A stretch of 53,923 bases of DNA from Jatrophihabitans sp. (GCA_025924515.1 JAICIE010000009.1:1-53923), one strand, 5' to 3'; shown: positions 28,514 to 37,115, numbered from the stretch's first letter. The notes: a model not told the origin generated them from the sequence alone. Numbers and translations are program-made.

Positions 28514-29971
28514 TCAGGCGCCGGCGGCGGCGGCGAGATTGCGGATCATGCCGCCGAAGACGATGCCGTGGAACGGTGCGATCGCCTTCCAGTACACGTG
28601 CCCGGCAAGCCCGCGCGGATGGAAGGTCGCCCGCTGGGTCAGGCGGCACCGCCCGGGCCCGTCCTCGTCGAGCCGGAATTCGAGCCAGCCGAGGCCGGGC
28701 ATGCGCATCTCCGCGCGCAGCCGGAGCAATTCCGGTCGGCGCAGTTCTTCGACCCGCCACCAGTCCAACGCGTCGCCCACACGCAGGTGCGACGGGTCAC
28801 GGCGCCCGCGGCGCAACCCGACTCCGCCCGCCAGCCGGTCGAGCCAGCCACGGACCGCCCACGCCAGCGGGAAGGAGTACCAGCCGCGTTCGCCCCCGAT
28901 GGACTCGATCGCGGGCCATGCCTGCTCACGGGATGCGGCGACCGGCCGGCTGCGAACATCGGTGTACAGGCTGCCACCGCTCCAGCTGGGGTCGGTGGGC
29001 AGTGGATCGCTCGGCGCCCCGGGCCATTCCGGATCGGCCCAGCGGGTGAGGACGTTGGCCTCCCTGACCCGGGTCAGGGCCAGCTCCACCGCGCGATCGA
29101 AGGACACCAGACCTTCCGGCGGGTCCCGTACATGCTCGGCGATCTCGTGCTCACGGCACACGACCTCGGTGCGCAGCGACTCGACCAGGGGCCGGGCGAT
29201 CGCCGCCGGCACGGGCGTCACGACTCCGACCCAGTGGCTGGACAGCGCGGGCGACAACAACGGAACCCTGATGATGAGGCGGCGGCGCAACCCGGCGACC
29301 CGGGCATAGCGGCGCATCATCTCCTCGTACGTGAGCACGTCCGGACCGCCGATGTCGAAGCTCCGGTTGACCTGCGGTGGCAGGTCCGCAGCGCCGACCA
29401 AGTAGCGCAGGACGTCGCGCACAGCGATCGGCTGGATCCGCGTCTGCACCCACACCGGCGTGACCATGGCCGGAAGCCGCTCCGTGAGGTAGCGCAGCAT
29501 TTCGAAAGACGCGGATCCGCTGCCGAGGATGACGGCAGCCCGCAGCACTGCCGTGGGAACGCCCGACTGCAGAAGGATCCGGCCGACCTCGGCGCGCGAC
29601 GCCAGGTGTTCGGAGAGGTGGTCGGCGTTCTCGTCGGCCAACCCGCCGAGGTACACCAACCGGCGCACGCCGGCCGCCTTCGCCGCGCCAGCGAAGTTCT
29701 CGGCGGCGTGGCGATCGCGGTCGGCGAAACGCGAGCCGCTGCCGATGGCATGGATCAGGTAGTAAGCCGCATCGATGCCGTCGAGCGCGGCCCCAAGGGT
29801 CGCAGCGTCGAGTGCGTCGGCCGTCACGACCTCGACGTCGCCGGCCCACGGCACGTCGCGCAACCAGCTGCTGGTGCGCGTCATGGCGCGCACCTCGTGC
29901 CCCGCGTCGATCAGCTGCGGGACCAGCCGTCCGCCGATGTATCCGGTGGCTCCGGTGACCAGGACCCGCAC
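28514..29971 (-). CDS. NAD(P)-binding SDR with C-terminal DUF2867
   Basis: 485-residue two-part protein. The first ~300 residues are an atypical SDR (TGATGYIGGRLVP at 6-18; YLIHAIGSG and LVYLGGL segments) of the NmrA/epimerase-like kind. The last ~180 residues are a DUF2867 domain (SWSGGSLYTDVRSRPVAAS..., RLTQRATFHPRGLAGHVYW). Substrate unknown. GTG 29971 is 7 nt downstream of TAGCGT, so it is likely leaderless. Not part of the matching M. tuberculosis segment. Confidence 0.85.
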   Translation of the reverse strand: MRVLVTGATGYIGGRLVPQLIDAGHEVRAMTRTSSWLRDVPWAGDVEVVTADALDAATLGAALDGIDAAYYLIHAIGSGSRFADRDRHAAENFAGAAKAAGVRRLVYLGGLADENADHLSEHLASRAEVGRILLQSGVPTAVLRAAVILGSGSASFEMLRYLTERLPAMVTPVWVQTRIQPIAVRDVLRYLVGAADLPPQVNRSFDIGGPDVLTYEEMMRRYARVAGLRRRLIIRVPLLSPALSSHWVGVVTPVPAAIARPLVESLRTEVVCREHEIAEHVRDPPEGLVSFDRAVELALTRVREANVLTRWADPEWPGAPSDPLPTDPSWSGGSLYTDVRSRPVAASREQAWPAIESIGGERGWYSFPLAWAVRGWLDRLAGGVGLRRGRRDPSHLRVGDALDWWRVEELRRPELLRLRAEMRMPGLGWLEFRLDEDGPGRCRLTQRATFHPRGLAGHVYWKAIAPFHGIVFGGMIRNLAAAAGA

Positions 29972-29978
29972 GCCATCG

Positions 29979-29984
29979 ACGCTA
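29979..29984 (-). promoter_or_regulatory. -10 box for leaderless SDR gene
   Basis: Reverse-strand TAGCGT, 7 nt ahead of GTG 29971, with no ribosome-binding sequence between. Confidence 0.5.
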
Positions 29985-29998
29985 CCCGGCGATCAGGG

Positions 29999-30742
29999 TC
30001 AAGCCAGCTCGTCGGCGCCGGCGTTGTAACCGGCGACGCGCGCGCGCCGCACCGCGGTCTCGAGCGGCCGCAGCGCGGCCGAACGGGCGGCCACGCCGGT
30101 GGCGTCGACCGCGCCGCCGGCCGGGCTGAGCAGGGCCAGGTGCAGCACCGCGTGCATGCGCTCGGCCTGCGCCAGCAGCGCGACCGCGCGAGGCGGATGA
30201 CCGGGCGGCAGGTGCAACCGCTCGCCGGCGCGGCGGGCGTCGGCAAGAGCCGTCCCGAGCTCGTCGGCGCCGCCGGCCACGTCGGCCGCAGCCAGCGCGG
30301 TGGCGCACTCGCGGATTGCAGTCGCCAGCTCGTAGGACACCTCGGACAGCTGCAGGTGGTCCGGAACCGTCGCCTCGAGCTGGTGGGCCCGCCAGGTCAC
30401 CGTCGACGGGGCGCTGCTCGGGGCGTAGCCGACGACGGTCGGGACCAGACCCAGCCCGGGCGCGACCACCGCCTCGCCGGCTTCGAGAGCAGCGGCCCGG
30501 AAGCGCGGGGGCCCGGGTACGCCGCGAACGTCCCCCGGCACCGGCAGGACCACCCGCGGGGGCGCGCCGGCGCGACGGCAGGCGAGCAGTGCGTCGAGCA
30601 GCACGCAGCCGTCCGGCAGGCCGGTCACCCGGTGCGGCGCGTCGGTTCCGGTGACGGCGTCGATCACCTCGTCCGGACCGACGTGCCCGGCGAACCACGC
30701 GGCCGACCAGGCGGCGATGAGCGCGGAACGCGGCGCGGTCAC
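29999..30742 (-). CDS. Conserved actinobacterial protein (Rv1486c-like)
   Basis: 247-residue protein of unknown function, mostly Ala/Leu-rich and helical, without signal peptide or membrane helix. It occupies the place of Rv1486c between ferrochelatase and the NfeD/SPFH genes, though here DUF3097 and two other genes also lie in this interval. Visible features are a conserved start (ALIAAWSAAWFAG), a strand-rich middle (VLLDALLACRRAGAPPRVVLPVPGD) and a helical C-terminal half. GTG start 6 nt after TAGGTT. Confidence 0.75.
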   Translation of the reverse strand: MTAPRSALIAAWSAAWFAGHVGPDEVIDAVTGTDAPHRVTGLPDGCVLLDALLACRRAGAPPRVVLPVPGDVRGVPGPPRFRAAALEAGEAVVAPGLGLVPTVVGYAPSSAPSTVTWRAHQLEATVPDHLQLSEVSYELATAIRECATALAAADVAGGADELGTALADARRAGERLHLPPGHPPRAVALLAQAERMHAVLHLALLSPAGGAVDATGVAARSAALRPLETAVRRARVAGYNAGADELA

Positions 30743-30748
30743 CGCTCC

Positions 30749-30798
30749 AACCTAACCGCGCGTCGCGGCGGCGAGCTCCGGCGCCCAGCCCCTAACGT
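30749..30798. promoter_or_regulatory. Divergent leaderless promoters, Rv1486c-like / DUF3097
   Basis: In the 64-bp gap, reverse TAGGTT (30754-30749) is 6 nt from GTG 30742, and forward TAACGT (30793-30798) is 8 nt from GTG 30807. No ribosome-binding site precedes either start. Confidence 0.6.
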
Positions 30799-30806
30799 GG
30801 CCCGAC

Positions 30807-31661
30807 GTGCCCTACGGCCCCGACGTCCTCGCCTCCTTCGATCCCCGCCGCACGCCGCGCCGCCGGGCCGTGCGAGAGGTGCCCGCCGAGCCCGACCTCG
30901 TCGTCGAGACCGCCGACGGCCGATTCTGCGGCGCGGTCGTGGTCCTCGGGTCGGCCGTCGACGCCGGGGAGCGGCGGGACACCGTGACCCTCGAGGACCG
31001 GGCGGGACGGCGGCGGGTCTTTCCACTGCTGCCGGCCGCCTTCCTGCTCGACGGCGAGACCGTGACACTCGTCCGGCCGGCCGCCGCGGCGGCGGCACCG
31101 GTGCGGCGCCGGACCGCGTCCGGGTCGTTCGCGGTCGAGCGCGGGTCGGCGCGGGTGGCGCGGGCCAGCCGCATCTGGGTGGAGGGCGTGCATGATGCCG
31201 CGTTGATCGAGCGGATCTGGGGGGACGACCTGCGCGTCGAGGCGATCGTGGTGGAGCCGCTCGGCGGGATCGACCACCTCGCCGACGCGGTGCGCGACTT
31301 CCGGCCGGGTCCGCAGCGGCGGGTCGGGGTTCTGGTCGACCATCTGATCGCGGGAAGCAAGGAGAGCCGCATCGCCGCGGACCTGGCCCGGACGGGATGC
31401 GCCGACTACGTCCTCGTCACCGGGCATCCCTACGTCGACGTGTGGCAGGCGGTGAAGCCGCGGGCGCTGGGCATCCAGCGGTGGCCGGACGTTCCGCGGG
31501 GCACCGACTGGAAGAGCGGGGTGTGCCGGGCGCTCGGCGTTGCCGATCCCCGGGAGATGTGGCGCCGGGTGCTGGCCGGCGTCGACAGCTACGCCGACGT
31601 GGAGGTCCCACTGCTGCGCGCGGTGGAAGAGCTGATCGACTTCATCACCGCGACTTCGTGA
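30807..31661 (+). CDS. DUF3097 protein with Toprim-like motifs
   Basis: 284-residue DUF3097 protein. An N-terminal SH3-like/barrel region (residues 20-90) is followed by RIWVEGVHDAALIERIWGDDLR and VGVLVDHLIAGSKESRIA, which resemble the glutamate and DxD boxes of Toprim nucleotidyl-transfer/hydrolysis domains; the second box has only one clear acidic residue. TGHPYVDVWQAVKPRALG is conserved. No known function. Leaderless GTG start. Followed after 19 bp by NfeD, so it may head a DUF3097-NfeD-SPFH unit. Confidence 0.82.
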   Translation: MPYGPDVLASFDPRRTPRRRAVREVPAEPDLVVETADGRFCGAVVVLGSAVDAGERRDTVTLEDRAGRRRVFPLLPAAFLLDGETVTLVRPAAAAAAPVRRRTASGSFAVERGSARVARASRIWVEGVHDAALIERIWGDDLRVEAIVVEPLGGIDHLADAVRDFRPGPQRRVGVLVDHLIAGSKESRIAADLARTGCADYVLVTGHPYVDVWQAVKPRALGIQRWPDVPRGTDWKSGVCRALGVADPREMWRRVLAGVDSYADVEVPLLRAVEELIDFITATS

Positions 31662-31680
31662 CAGGTGCCACCATGGGCGC

Positions 31681-32118
31681 ATGCCGGTGTGGCTGATCTG
31701 GCTGATCCTGGCAGGGGCCTTCACAGCGGGCGAGGTCGCCACGCTGTCGCTGGTGCTCGTCATGGCGGCGGGCGGAGCGCTGGCGGGCGCGCTGTCTGCG
31801 GCCGTCGGCGCTCCCGTCTTCGCGCAGGTCCTGATCGCGGTCGCCGGCACCCTGATGCTGCTGTGGCTGGTGCGGCCGGTCGCGTTGCGTCACCTGCACC
31901 CGGACCCGGCGATCACGACGGGAACCGATGCGCTGCTGGGCCGCGACGCTGTCGTCCTCACCTCGGTGACGAAGGACGGCGGGCGGGTCCGCCTCAACGG
32001 CGCCGAGTGGTCGGCGCGCGCCATGGACCCGCGCCAGGAACTGCGGGCCGGGACCGTGGTCACCGTGGTCGGCATCGACGGCGCGACCGCCGTCGTCTGG
32101 CAGGACCCACTGGGTTGA
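31681..32118 (+). CDS. NfeD-like membrane protein
   Basis: 145-residue short NfeD: two or three membrane helices in the first 70 residues, then a C-terminal OB-fold domain (LLGRDAVVLTSVTKDGGRVRLNGAEWSARA). Short NfeD proteins pair with SPFH/stomatin proteins in membrane microdomains. It precedes an SPFH gene by 10 bp, as in Rv1487-Rv1488. The ATG at 31681 lacks a strong ribosome site; an out-of-frame ATG lies 8 bp upstream. Confidence 0.9.
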   Translation: MPVWLIWLILAGAFTAGEVATLSLVLVMAAGGALAGALSAAVGAPVFAQVLIAVAGTLMLLWLVRPVALRHLHPDPAITTGTDALLGRDAVVLTSVTKDGGRVRLNGAEWSARAMDPRQELRAGTVVTVVGIDGATAVVWQDPLG

Positions 32119-32128
32119 AGGAGCTCTC

Positions 32129-33331
32129 ATGACTGCAGGTGCCATCGCCGCGATCGTGGTCGCGGTCGTCATCCTCATCGCGCTCGTTCGGATGGTCCGG
32201 ATCGTGCCGCAGGCCCGCGCCGGCGTGGTGGAGCGGCTGGGCCGCTACACCCGCACCCAGGGCCCCGGGCTGACGCTGCTGCTGCCGTTCGTCGACCGCA
32301 TGCGGCCCTTGATCGACCTGCGCGAGCAGGTGGTCAGCTTCCCGCCGCAGCCGGTCATCACGTCGGACAACCTCACCGTCGCCATCGACTCGGTGGTGTA
32401 CTTCCAGGTCACCGACGCGCGCGCCGCGTCGTACGAGATCGCCAACTACATCCAGGCCGTCGAGCAGTTGACGATCACGACGCTGCGCAACGTCGTCGGC
32501 TCGTTGAACCTGGAACAGGCGCTCACCAGCCGCGACTCGATCAACACGCAGCTGCGCGGCGTCCTCGACGAGGCGACCGGGCCGTGGGGCATCCGCGTCG
32601 CACGGGTCGAGATCAAGGCCATCGAGCCGCCACTGTCCATCCAGGACGCGATGGAGAAGCAGATGCGTGCCGACCGGGACAAGCGGGCGATCATCCTGTC
32701 CGCCGAGGGTCAGCGCGAAGCTTCCATCAAGACCGCGGAGGGCCAGAAGGCCGCGCAGATCCTGTCCGCCGAGGCGCAAAAGCAGTCCGCCATCCTCGCG
32801 GCGGAGGCCGAGCGGCAGTCGCGGATCCTCCGCGCCGAAGGCGAGCGGGCGGCGGCGTACCTCACGGCGCAGGGGCAGGCCAAGGCCATCGAGACCACCT
32901 TCAACGCCATCCACGCGGCCAAGCCCGACCCGGCGCTGCTGGCCTATCAGTACCTGCAGACGCTGCCGAAGCTCGCGCAGGGCGACGCCAACAAGATGTG
33001 GATCGTTCCCAGCGAGTTCAGCAAGGCGCTCGACGGACTGGCCCGGCTCTCTGGCGCCGAGGACGGTCCGTCGTGGTTGGCGCAGAGCGGATCCGCGGAC
33101 GGGACGCGGGGCGAGCCGCTCGACACGTCGTCCTGGTTCGACTCGCACCTGCCGCCGGCCGCGGAGCAACCGGAGGCGGCCAACCTGCGGGCGTCCGACG
33201 ACGACCCGGATTCGCGCTCCGCGCACGCCGGGCTGCCCGACGAGCACCCGGCCCTACCGCCCGTCCCGACCCTCGGCGACGTCCTGGGCGGCAACGGCGG
33301 GTCGCCGCCGCCTCCTCCACCGTCGGCTTAG
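32129..33331 (+). CDS. SPFH/band 7 (stomatin-like) protein
   Basis: 400-residue stomatin homologue. One N-terminal membrane helix (about 4-22), the SPFH domain (about 25-180: GVVERLGRYTRTQGPGLTLLLPFVDR, DNLTVAIDSVVYFQV), then an Ala/Glu/Lys-rich coiled coil (190-270), and a Pro/acidic disordered tail. Probable oligomeric membrane scaffold acting with NfeD. GAAGGAG precedes the ATG. The stop TAG overlaps the stop of the facing Eis-like gene, ending both reading frames within the same 4 bases. Confidence 0.93.
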   Translation: MTAGAIAAIVVAVVILIALVRMVRIVPQARAGVVERLGRYTRTQGPGLTLLLPFVDRMRPLIDLREQVVSFPPQPVITSDNLTVAIDSVVYFQVTDARAASYEIANYIQAVEQLTITTLRNVVGSLNLEQALTSRDSINTQLRGVLDEATGPWGIRVARVEIKAIEPPLSIQDAMEKQMRADRDKRAIILSAEGQREASIKTAEGQKAAQILSAEAQKQSAILAAEAERQSRILRAEGERAAAYLTAQGQAKAIETTFNAIHAAKPDPALLAYQYLQTLPKLAQGDANKMWIVPSEFSKALDGLARLSGAEDGPSWLAQSGSADGTRGEPLDTSSWFDSHLPPAAEQPEAANLRASDDDPDSRSAHAGLPDEHPALPPVPTLGDVLGGNGGSPPPPPPSA

Positions 33332-34584
33332 AACAGGGTTGGGTTCCACGGTCGCCGCGGCGCGGCGAACATCGCGTCCGCCCGCTTCAGCGCGCCCGGG
33401 GTCAGCTCCGCGACGGCACCGGCGACGCTCAACTCGCTAAAGCTGTGTCCGCCCAGGTAGCAGGACGCGAGCGCCCGTTGGGTGACCTGTAGGTCGGGGG
33501 AGTGCCGCGTGGGCGTGCAGCGTGCGGCTCCGCCGTCGGACTCGACGAGCACCCGTCCGGCGCCGTACCCGCCGGGCGCCGGGTCGTCGACGTCGAAGAC
33601 GACCGCGCCGGCACAGGCGTAACCGCGCGCGCCGAGCGCCTTCGGCACATCCAGAAGGCGCACCCAGACCGCGTCCTCGCGCGACACCTGTTCCAGCGCG
33701 CGGCCGTCGCCGAGCAGCCAACGTGCGGGTTCGTCGACGGAACGGGTCGGCAGCACGACCTCCTCGACCAGGTCGATCGAGGTGAGATATCCCCACAGCG
33801 CGGTGTAGGCGGCCCAACTCCCGGCGACGAGGTCGCCGACCTCGATGGCCAGGCCCCGAGGGTCGTCCCAGTCGCTGCGGGTCACGTGCCAGGAGAGCAA
33901 GCCCTCCGGACCGTCCCCGCCGTCGTAGACCACCCAGGTGCGGGTCCGCTCGGGCTCCGAGGCTTGGTAACCGTCGATGCGCAGATGCGTCGGCCACCAG
34001 GGATCGGGCCGGTCGACCTGCCCGGGCCACAGGCCGCGCTGCCGCTCGAAAACGTGTTGGGCGAACTCCGCAACGTCGGCCTGGTCGACCTGGCGCAGCG
34101 GCTGCGTCGACGGGACGGTGGCCAGGCGGCGGCGCGGGTGCAGCGAATATCTGGCGTTGTCGTTGGCCGGGGCGTAGCCGAACCGCCCGTATATCGGCCA
34201 CTCGGCCGCCACCAGGATGCTCAGGGCGTCGCCGCGGTCGCGGGCCTCCTGCAGCGACTCGGAGAGCATGGCGGTGAGCAGGCCGCGGCGCCGGTGCGTC
34301 GCTGCGACGCTCACCATCGTGAGCGCGTCGGCGTCGAGCAGCGCCGTGCGCCCGTCCGGGCCCGGAACGCTGATCGTCCGGGGGTCCGTTGCGAGCGTTG
34401 CGACGACACGACCGGCGTCCACCGCGCCCCAGGTCCGAAGCCGCGGCCAGTAGCGGCGGAAGTTCGCCACCCGAGCCTGGTTCGAGTCCGGGGTGGTGCT
34501 CCGCAGCAGGGCCGTGAGGAGGTTCGTGAGAAAGCCGCCGATCTCGTCCTCGGGGAGCGGATGGAGGATTTTGGCGTCGGTCAC
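33328..34584 (-). CDS. Eis-like GNAT N-acetyltransferase
   Basis: 418-residue three-domain acetyltransferase of the Eis family. Acetyl-CoA site: MVSVAATHRRRGLLTAML at about residues 98-115; WPIYGRFGYAPA carries the tyrosine acting as general acid in M. tuberculosis Eis (Y126 there). A second GNAT-like domain and a sterol-carrier-like domain follow. It ends in Phe, as does M. tuberculosis Eis, whose C-terminal carboxylate is catalytic. Eis acetylates aminoglycosides and peptide lysines; the substrate here is unknown. GTG start; last gene of a thioesterase-CPBP-Eis reverse group. Confidence 0.9.
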   Translation of the reverse strand: MTDAKILHPLPEDEIGGFLTNLLTALLRSTTPDSNQARVANFRRYWPRLRTWGAVDAGRVVATLATDPRTISVPGPDGRTALLDADALTMVSVAATHRRRGLLTAMLSESLQEARDRGDALSILVAAEWPIYGRFGYAPANDNARYSLHPRRRLATVPSTQPLRQVDQADVAEFAQHVFERQRGLWPGQVDRPDPWWPTHLRIDGYQASEPERTRTWVVYDGGDGPEGLLSWHVTRSDWDDPRGLAIEVGDLVAGSWAAYTALWGYLTSIDLVEEVVLPTRSVDEPARWLLGDGRALEQVSREDAVWVRLLDVPKALGARGYACAGAVVFDVDDPAPGGYGAGRVLVESDGGAARCTPTRHSPDLQVTQRALASCYLGGHSFSELSVAGAVAELTPGALKRADAMFAAPRRPWNPTLF

Positions 34585-34617
34585 CCCGACAGCGTCCCAG
34601 CCGGGACAACCCGGTTC

Positions 34618-35418
34618 TCAGAGCCAGCTGATGTGCGGCGCGAGGTACAGATAACCGACGAAGCTGAACCCGTCGAGCAGAAAGTGCGCCACGATCAACG
34701 GGACGACCCGGCGGGTGCGTTGGAACCACCATGCGAAGACCAGGCCCATGATCAGGTTCCCTGCGAAACCGCCGTATCCCTGGTAAAGGTGGTAGCAGCC
34801 GCGCAGGGTGGCGCTGGTGATGACCGTCCGCTCCCTCGACCACCCGAGCTGTAGTAGCCGGGTGACGAGGTAGGCGCTGACGACGATCTCCTCCGCGGCC
34901 CCGTTCTGGAAGGCGTCGAGCAGCAGCACCGGAACCCGGTACCAGACATCAGGAAAGCTGACGGCGATGATCTGCCCGTTGAACCCGAAGTGGCGACCCA
35001 ACCAGATGAGGCCGAGGCCGGGCAGCCCGATCAGCGCGCAGAAGCCGGCTCCCTGGGCGAGTTCGCGCAGCCGGATCCGGTCGAGGCCGACCGACAGCCC
35101 GCGGCCGCCCGGGTCACGCAGTAGCAGGACGAGGGCGAGCAGCGCCGGCCCCAGGCCGTGGAGCACGCCGGCCAGGTCGTCGAAGAGGTCCAGCCACGGG
35201 TAGGTCGTGACCGCGTGCGTGACGACCGGCACCTGGGCGTTGGCGAACCCGCCGCTGACCGTGACCTGCGTCCGGACGAAGCTCAGCAACGCGTCCAGCG
35301 CCGAGAACCCGAACGACACGACGAGGACGGCCAGGATCTCGAGGCCGTGGTGCCGCGTGCTGATCCCCGGCCCGGCGGCGTCCGCGCCGGTCGACGCGGC
35401 GGAGGGCGGGGCGCTCAC
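34618..35418 (-). CDS. CPBP-family intramembrane protease
   Basis: 266-residue membrane protein with about seven hydrophobic segments. The CPBP (Abi) motifs are EE in GAAEEIVVSAYLVTRL, then CYHLYQGYGG with a His, and HFLLDG near the C-terminus. Such proteins cleave or process substrates within the membrane; no target is evident. GTG 35418 is chosen (SAPPSAAS N-terminus), as longer starts would overlap the preceding thioesterase. Gaps to neighbours on the same strand are 22 and 33 bp. Confidence 0.87.
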   Translation of the reverse strand: MSAPPSAASTGADAAGPGISTRHHGLEILAVLVVSFGFSALDALLSFVRTQVTVSGGFANAQVPVVTHAVTTYPWLDLFDDLAGVLHGLGPALLALVLLLRDPGGRGLSVGLDRIRLRELAQGAGFCALIGLPGLGLIWLGRHFGFNGQIIAVSFPDVWYRVPVLLLDAFQNGAAEEIVVSAYLVTRLLQLGWSRERTVITSATLRGCYHLYQGYGGFAGNLIMGLVFAWWFQRTRRVVPLIVAHFLLDGFSFVGYLYLAPHISWL

Positions 35419-35440
35419 GTCGCCAGTGTGCCGCGCCCGC

Positions 35441-36214
35441 TCAGCGCCTCGGCGCAAGCAGCAGGGTCTGCGCGGTGCCCCCGACGGGACCGGATCCGTC
35501 GGACAGGGTCGAGCGGGCCAGCGCCGCCCCCGAGGGTCCGAGCAGGGTGGTGGCGTCCATGAGCAGCCACTCGCCCACCACCGGGCGGGCGAGGTGGACG
35601 TCGAGATCGACGTTCAGGAAGCTCCACGCCGCCCAGTCGAGCTCGGCCGAGATCCCGCTGGCCGAGTCGCCGATCAGGACGGCGCGCTGCAGCCCGGTCA
35701 TGGTCTGGCCCGGCAGCAGGCCGATCCGCGGCCGGGCCCAGGTGGTCCCGGGGCCCGGCTCGGCGAGCGATCCCCGGACGGCGCGCCACTCGATGCTCTC
35801 GCCGTAGGGAAACGCCGCTCCGATGCCCGGGGCGGCGTCCGGGACGGGCCGGGGACGCTCGGGCGGCGCGACGTCGGCCGTGTCGGCGCGCCGGAGCAGC
35901 CACACCCGCGCATGCAGACAGGTCCGCCCCGCCGCGGCGAGTTCGGCGTCGACGAGGACGCCGCTGCGCGCCGACCGGACGATCGCGGCTCTCACTCTCA
36001 GTGACGTCACAGGCACCGGGCCCACGAACTCCGCGGCGAAGCGCAGCGCCGTGACGTCCTCGCGTCCTGCTGCCAGGGCCGCCTGTTCGGCGGCGTGCAC
36101 CAGCAGTGCGCTCGGCGGACCGCCATGTTGCAGCCGCGGATCCCACGGCCCGGCAGTGGCGGGAGAGGCCAGGTAGGAGCCGTCGTTTTCGTGCCAGAAG
36201 TACAACTCGCCCAC
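35441..36214 (-). CDS. TesB-like acyl-CoA thioesterase
   Basis: 257-residue double-hotdog thioesterase. WDPRLQHGGPPSALLVHAAE is the TesB-like active-site loop; a second hotdog half has LDWAAWSFLNVDLDVHLARPVVGEWLLMDA. Substrate chain length is not readable. GTG 36214 is chosen because TACGGT lies 8 nt ahead and the family usually starts close to this point (YFWHENDGSYLAS); an upstream in-frame start would add 24 residues not typical of the family. Confidence 0.85.
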   Translation of the reverse strand: MGELYFWHENDGSYLASPATAGPWDPRLQHGGPPSALLVHAAEQAALAAGREDVTALRFAAEFVGPVPVTSLRVRAAIVRSARSGVLVDAELAAAGRTCLHARVWLLRRADTADVAPPERPRPVPDAAPGIGAAFPYGESIEWRAVRGSLAEPGPGTTWARPRIGLLPGQTMTGLQRAVLIGDSASGISAELDWAAWSFLNVDLDVHLARPVVGEWLLMDATTLLGPSGAALARSTLSDGSGPVGGTAQTLLLAPRR

Positions 36215-36222
36215 GAGATCCG

Positions 36223-36228
36223 ACCGTA
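36223..36228 (-). promoter_or_regulatory. -10 box for leaderless thioesterase gene
   Basis: Reverse-strand TACGGT, 8 nt ahead of GTG 36214. A forward TACTCT (36256-36261) lies close by and may form a divergent promoter. Confidence 0.45.
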
Positions 36229-36268
36229 GTTGCACCGATTTCGAGATCCATGCGCTACTCTGGGTGAT

Positions 36269-36309
36269 GAAGAGACGGCGGCACATCCCTCCCGTGCCGC
36301 CGTCTCTTC
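36269..36309. terminator. 16-bp perfect hairpin after the hmgA-fahA-sigma operon
   Basis: Arms 36269-36284 (GAAGAGACGGCGGCAC) and 36294-36309 are fully complementary with a 9-nt C-rich loop (ATCCCTCCC). It lies 38 bp beyond the anti-sigma factor stop, so it is the natural terminator of the reverse operon. On the forward strand it is followed by TTTGCTGT and preceded by a -10-like TACTCT. Confidence 0.8.
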
Positions 36310-36346
36310 TTTGCTGTCCTGCTGCGGCGCGATCGCGTGCGTCCGG

Positions 36347-37063
36347 TCAGCGGTAGGAGCCCCGGAGCACGCTGGTTCCGCTGTAGACGTACTTCGGCGA
36401 GTTCAGGTCCTGCACACTGACCTCGATGTCCTGGAAGCGGCTCATCAAGGCGGTCGGCACCGTGAGCGATGCCGTGCCGTTGGAGCCGATCCAACCGACG
36501 GGCTGCATCGCGCTGCGGGCCCGGTTGGTCAGCCAGACTTCGTAGTGCCTGCTGGGACCCGGGTCCGGCAGCCGGCTGGCGTCGAGCACCATCCGCCCGT
36601 CCGAGGCGATGTCCGCAGTGGCCGGGACCGTTCCCTTGTCGTAGGCGGCCAGCGCCACCGTCTGCGCCGACGAGGTGGGCGAGGTCAGCGACTGCCCCGC
36701 CAGGGTGCCGCCGACGCCGACCGCAGCGCCGACGGCCACCGCGGCCACCGCGAGCGCGGCCCGGCGTCGCGAGCGCCGCCGGCCCGCCGCCGCGGCCTCT
36801 TCGCGGACCTGGCCGAACATCGGGGACAGGTCGGGCGGCGGGGCAGCCGGACGCTCGGGCGCCGGCGCGTCCCGGACCGCTGCGACGATCTCCGGGGCGA
36901 AGCGCCGCGCGGACGTCAGGGCGGCGTGCGCGACGACCGCGGAGACCAACTCCTGCTGGCAGTCCGCGCAGCCGCGAAGATGCGCCGCCGCGGCCAACAC
37001 CGTCTCGCGGGGCGCCTCCCCGGTCAGCAACCGGGGCAATTCCTCGGAGATGTGCCCGGTCAT
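36347..37063 (-). CDS. Anti-sigma factor with RskA C-terminal domain
   Basis: 238-residue single-pass membrane protein. The N-terminal cytosolic anti-sigma domain has the zinc motif H-x3-C-x2-C (HLRGCADC, about 28-35). One membrane helix is at about 104-126 (AALAVAAVAVGAAVGVGGTLAG). The outer domain (130-238) is RskA-like: HYEVWLTNRARSAMQPVGWIGSNGTASLTVP. It should bind and inhibit the ECF sigma factor encoded just upstream and release it on regulated proteolysis. Confidence 0.92.
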   Translation of the reverse strand: MTGHISEELPRLLTGEAPRETVLAAAAHLRGCADCQQELVSAVVAHAALTSARRFAPEIVAAVRDAPAPERPAAPPPDLSPMFGQVREEAAAAGRRRSRRRAALAVAAVAVGAAVGVGGTLAGQSLTSPTSSAQTVALAAYDKGTVPATADIASDGRMVLDASRLPDPGPSRHYEVWLTNRARSAMQPVGWIGSNGTASLTVPTALMSRFQDIEVSVQDLNSPKYVYSGTSVLRGSYR

Positions 37064-37115
37064 CGTCGTCCTCGTCGTGTCGTGCCGTGCTCACGGCGGT
37101 CCGCAGTCGGAGCGC

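Noticed and set aside
28568-31195. Very long forward open frame (875 codons) and similar ones, e.g. 16619-18769 forward and 43817-45238 reverse
   Set aside because: They lie antisense to well-recognised genes, have Arg/Ala/Gly-rich translations without motifs, and result from high third-position GC.
36267-36356. 29-codon forward ORF overlapping the hairpin
   Set aside because: Its codons are the hairpin arms, it overlaps the anti-sigma gene end, and no homology is recognisable.
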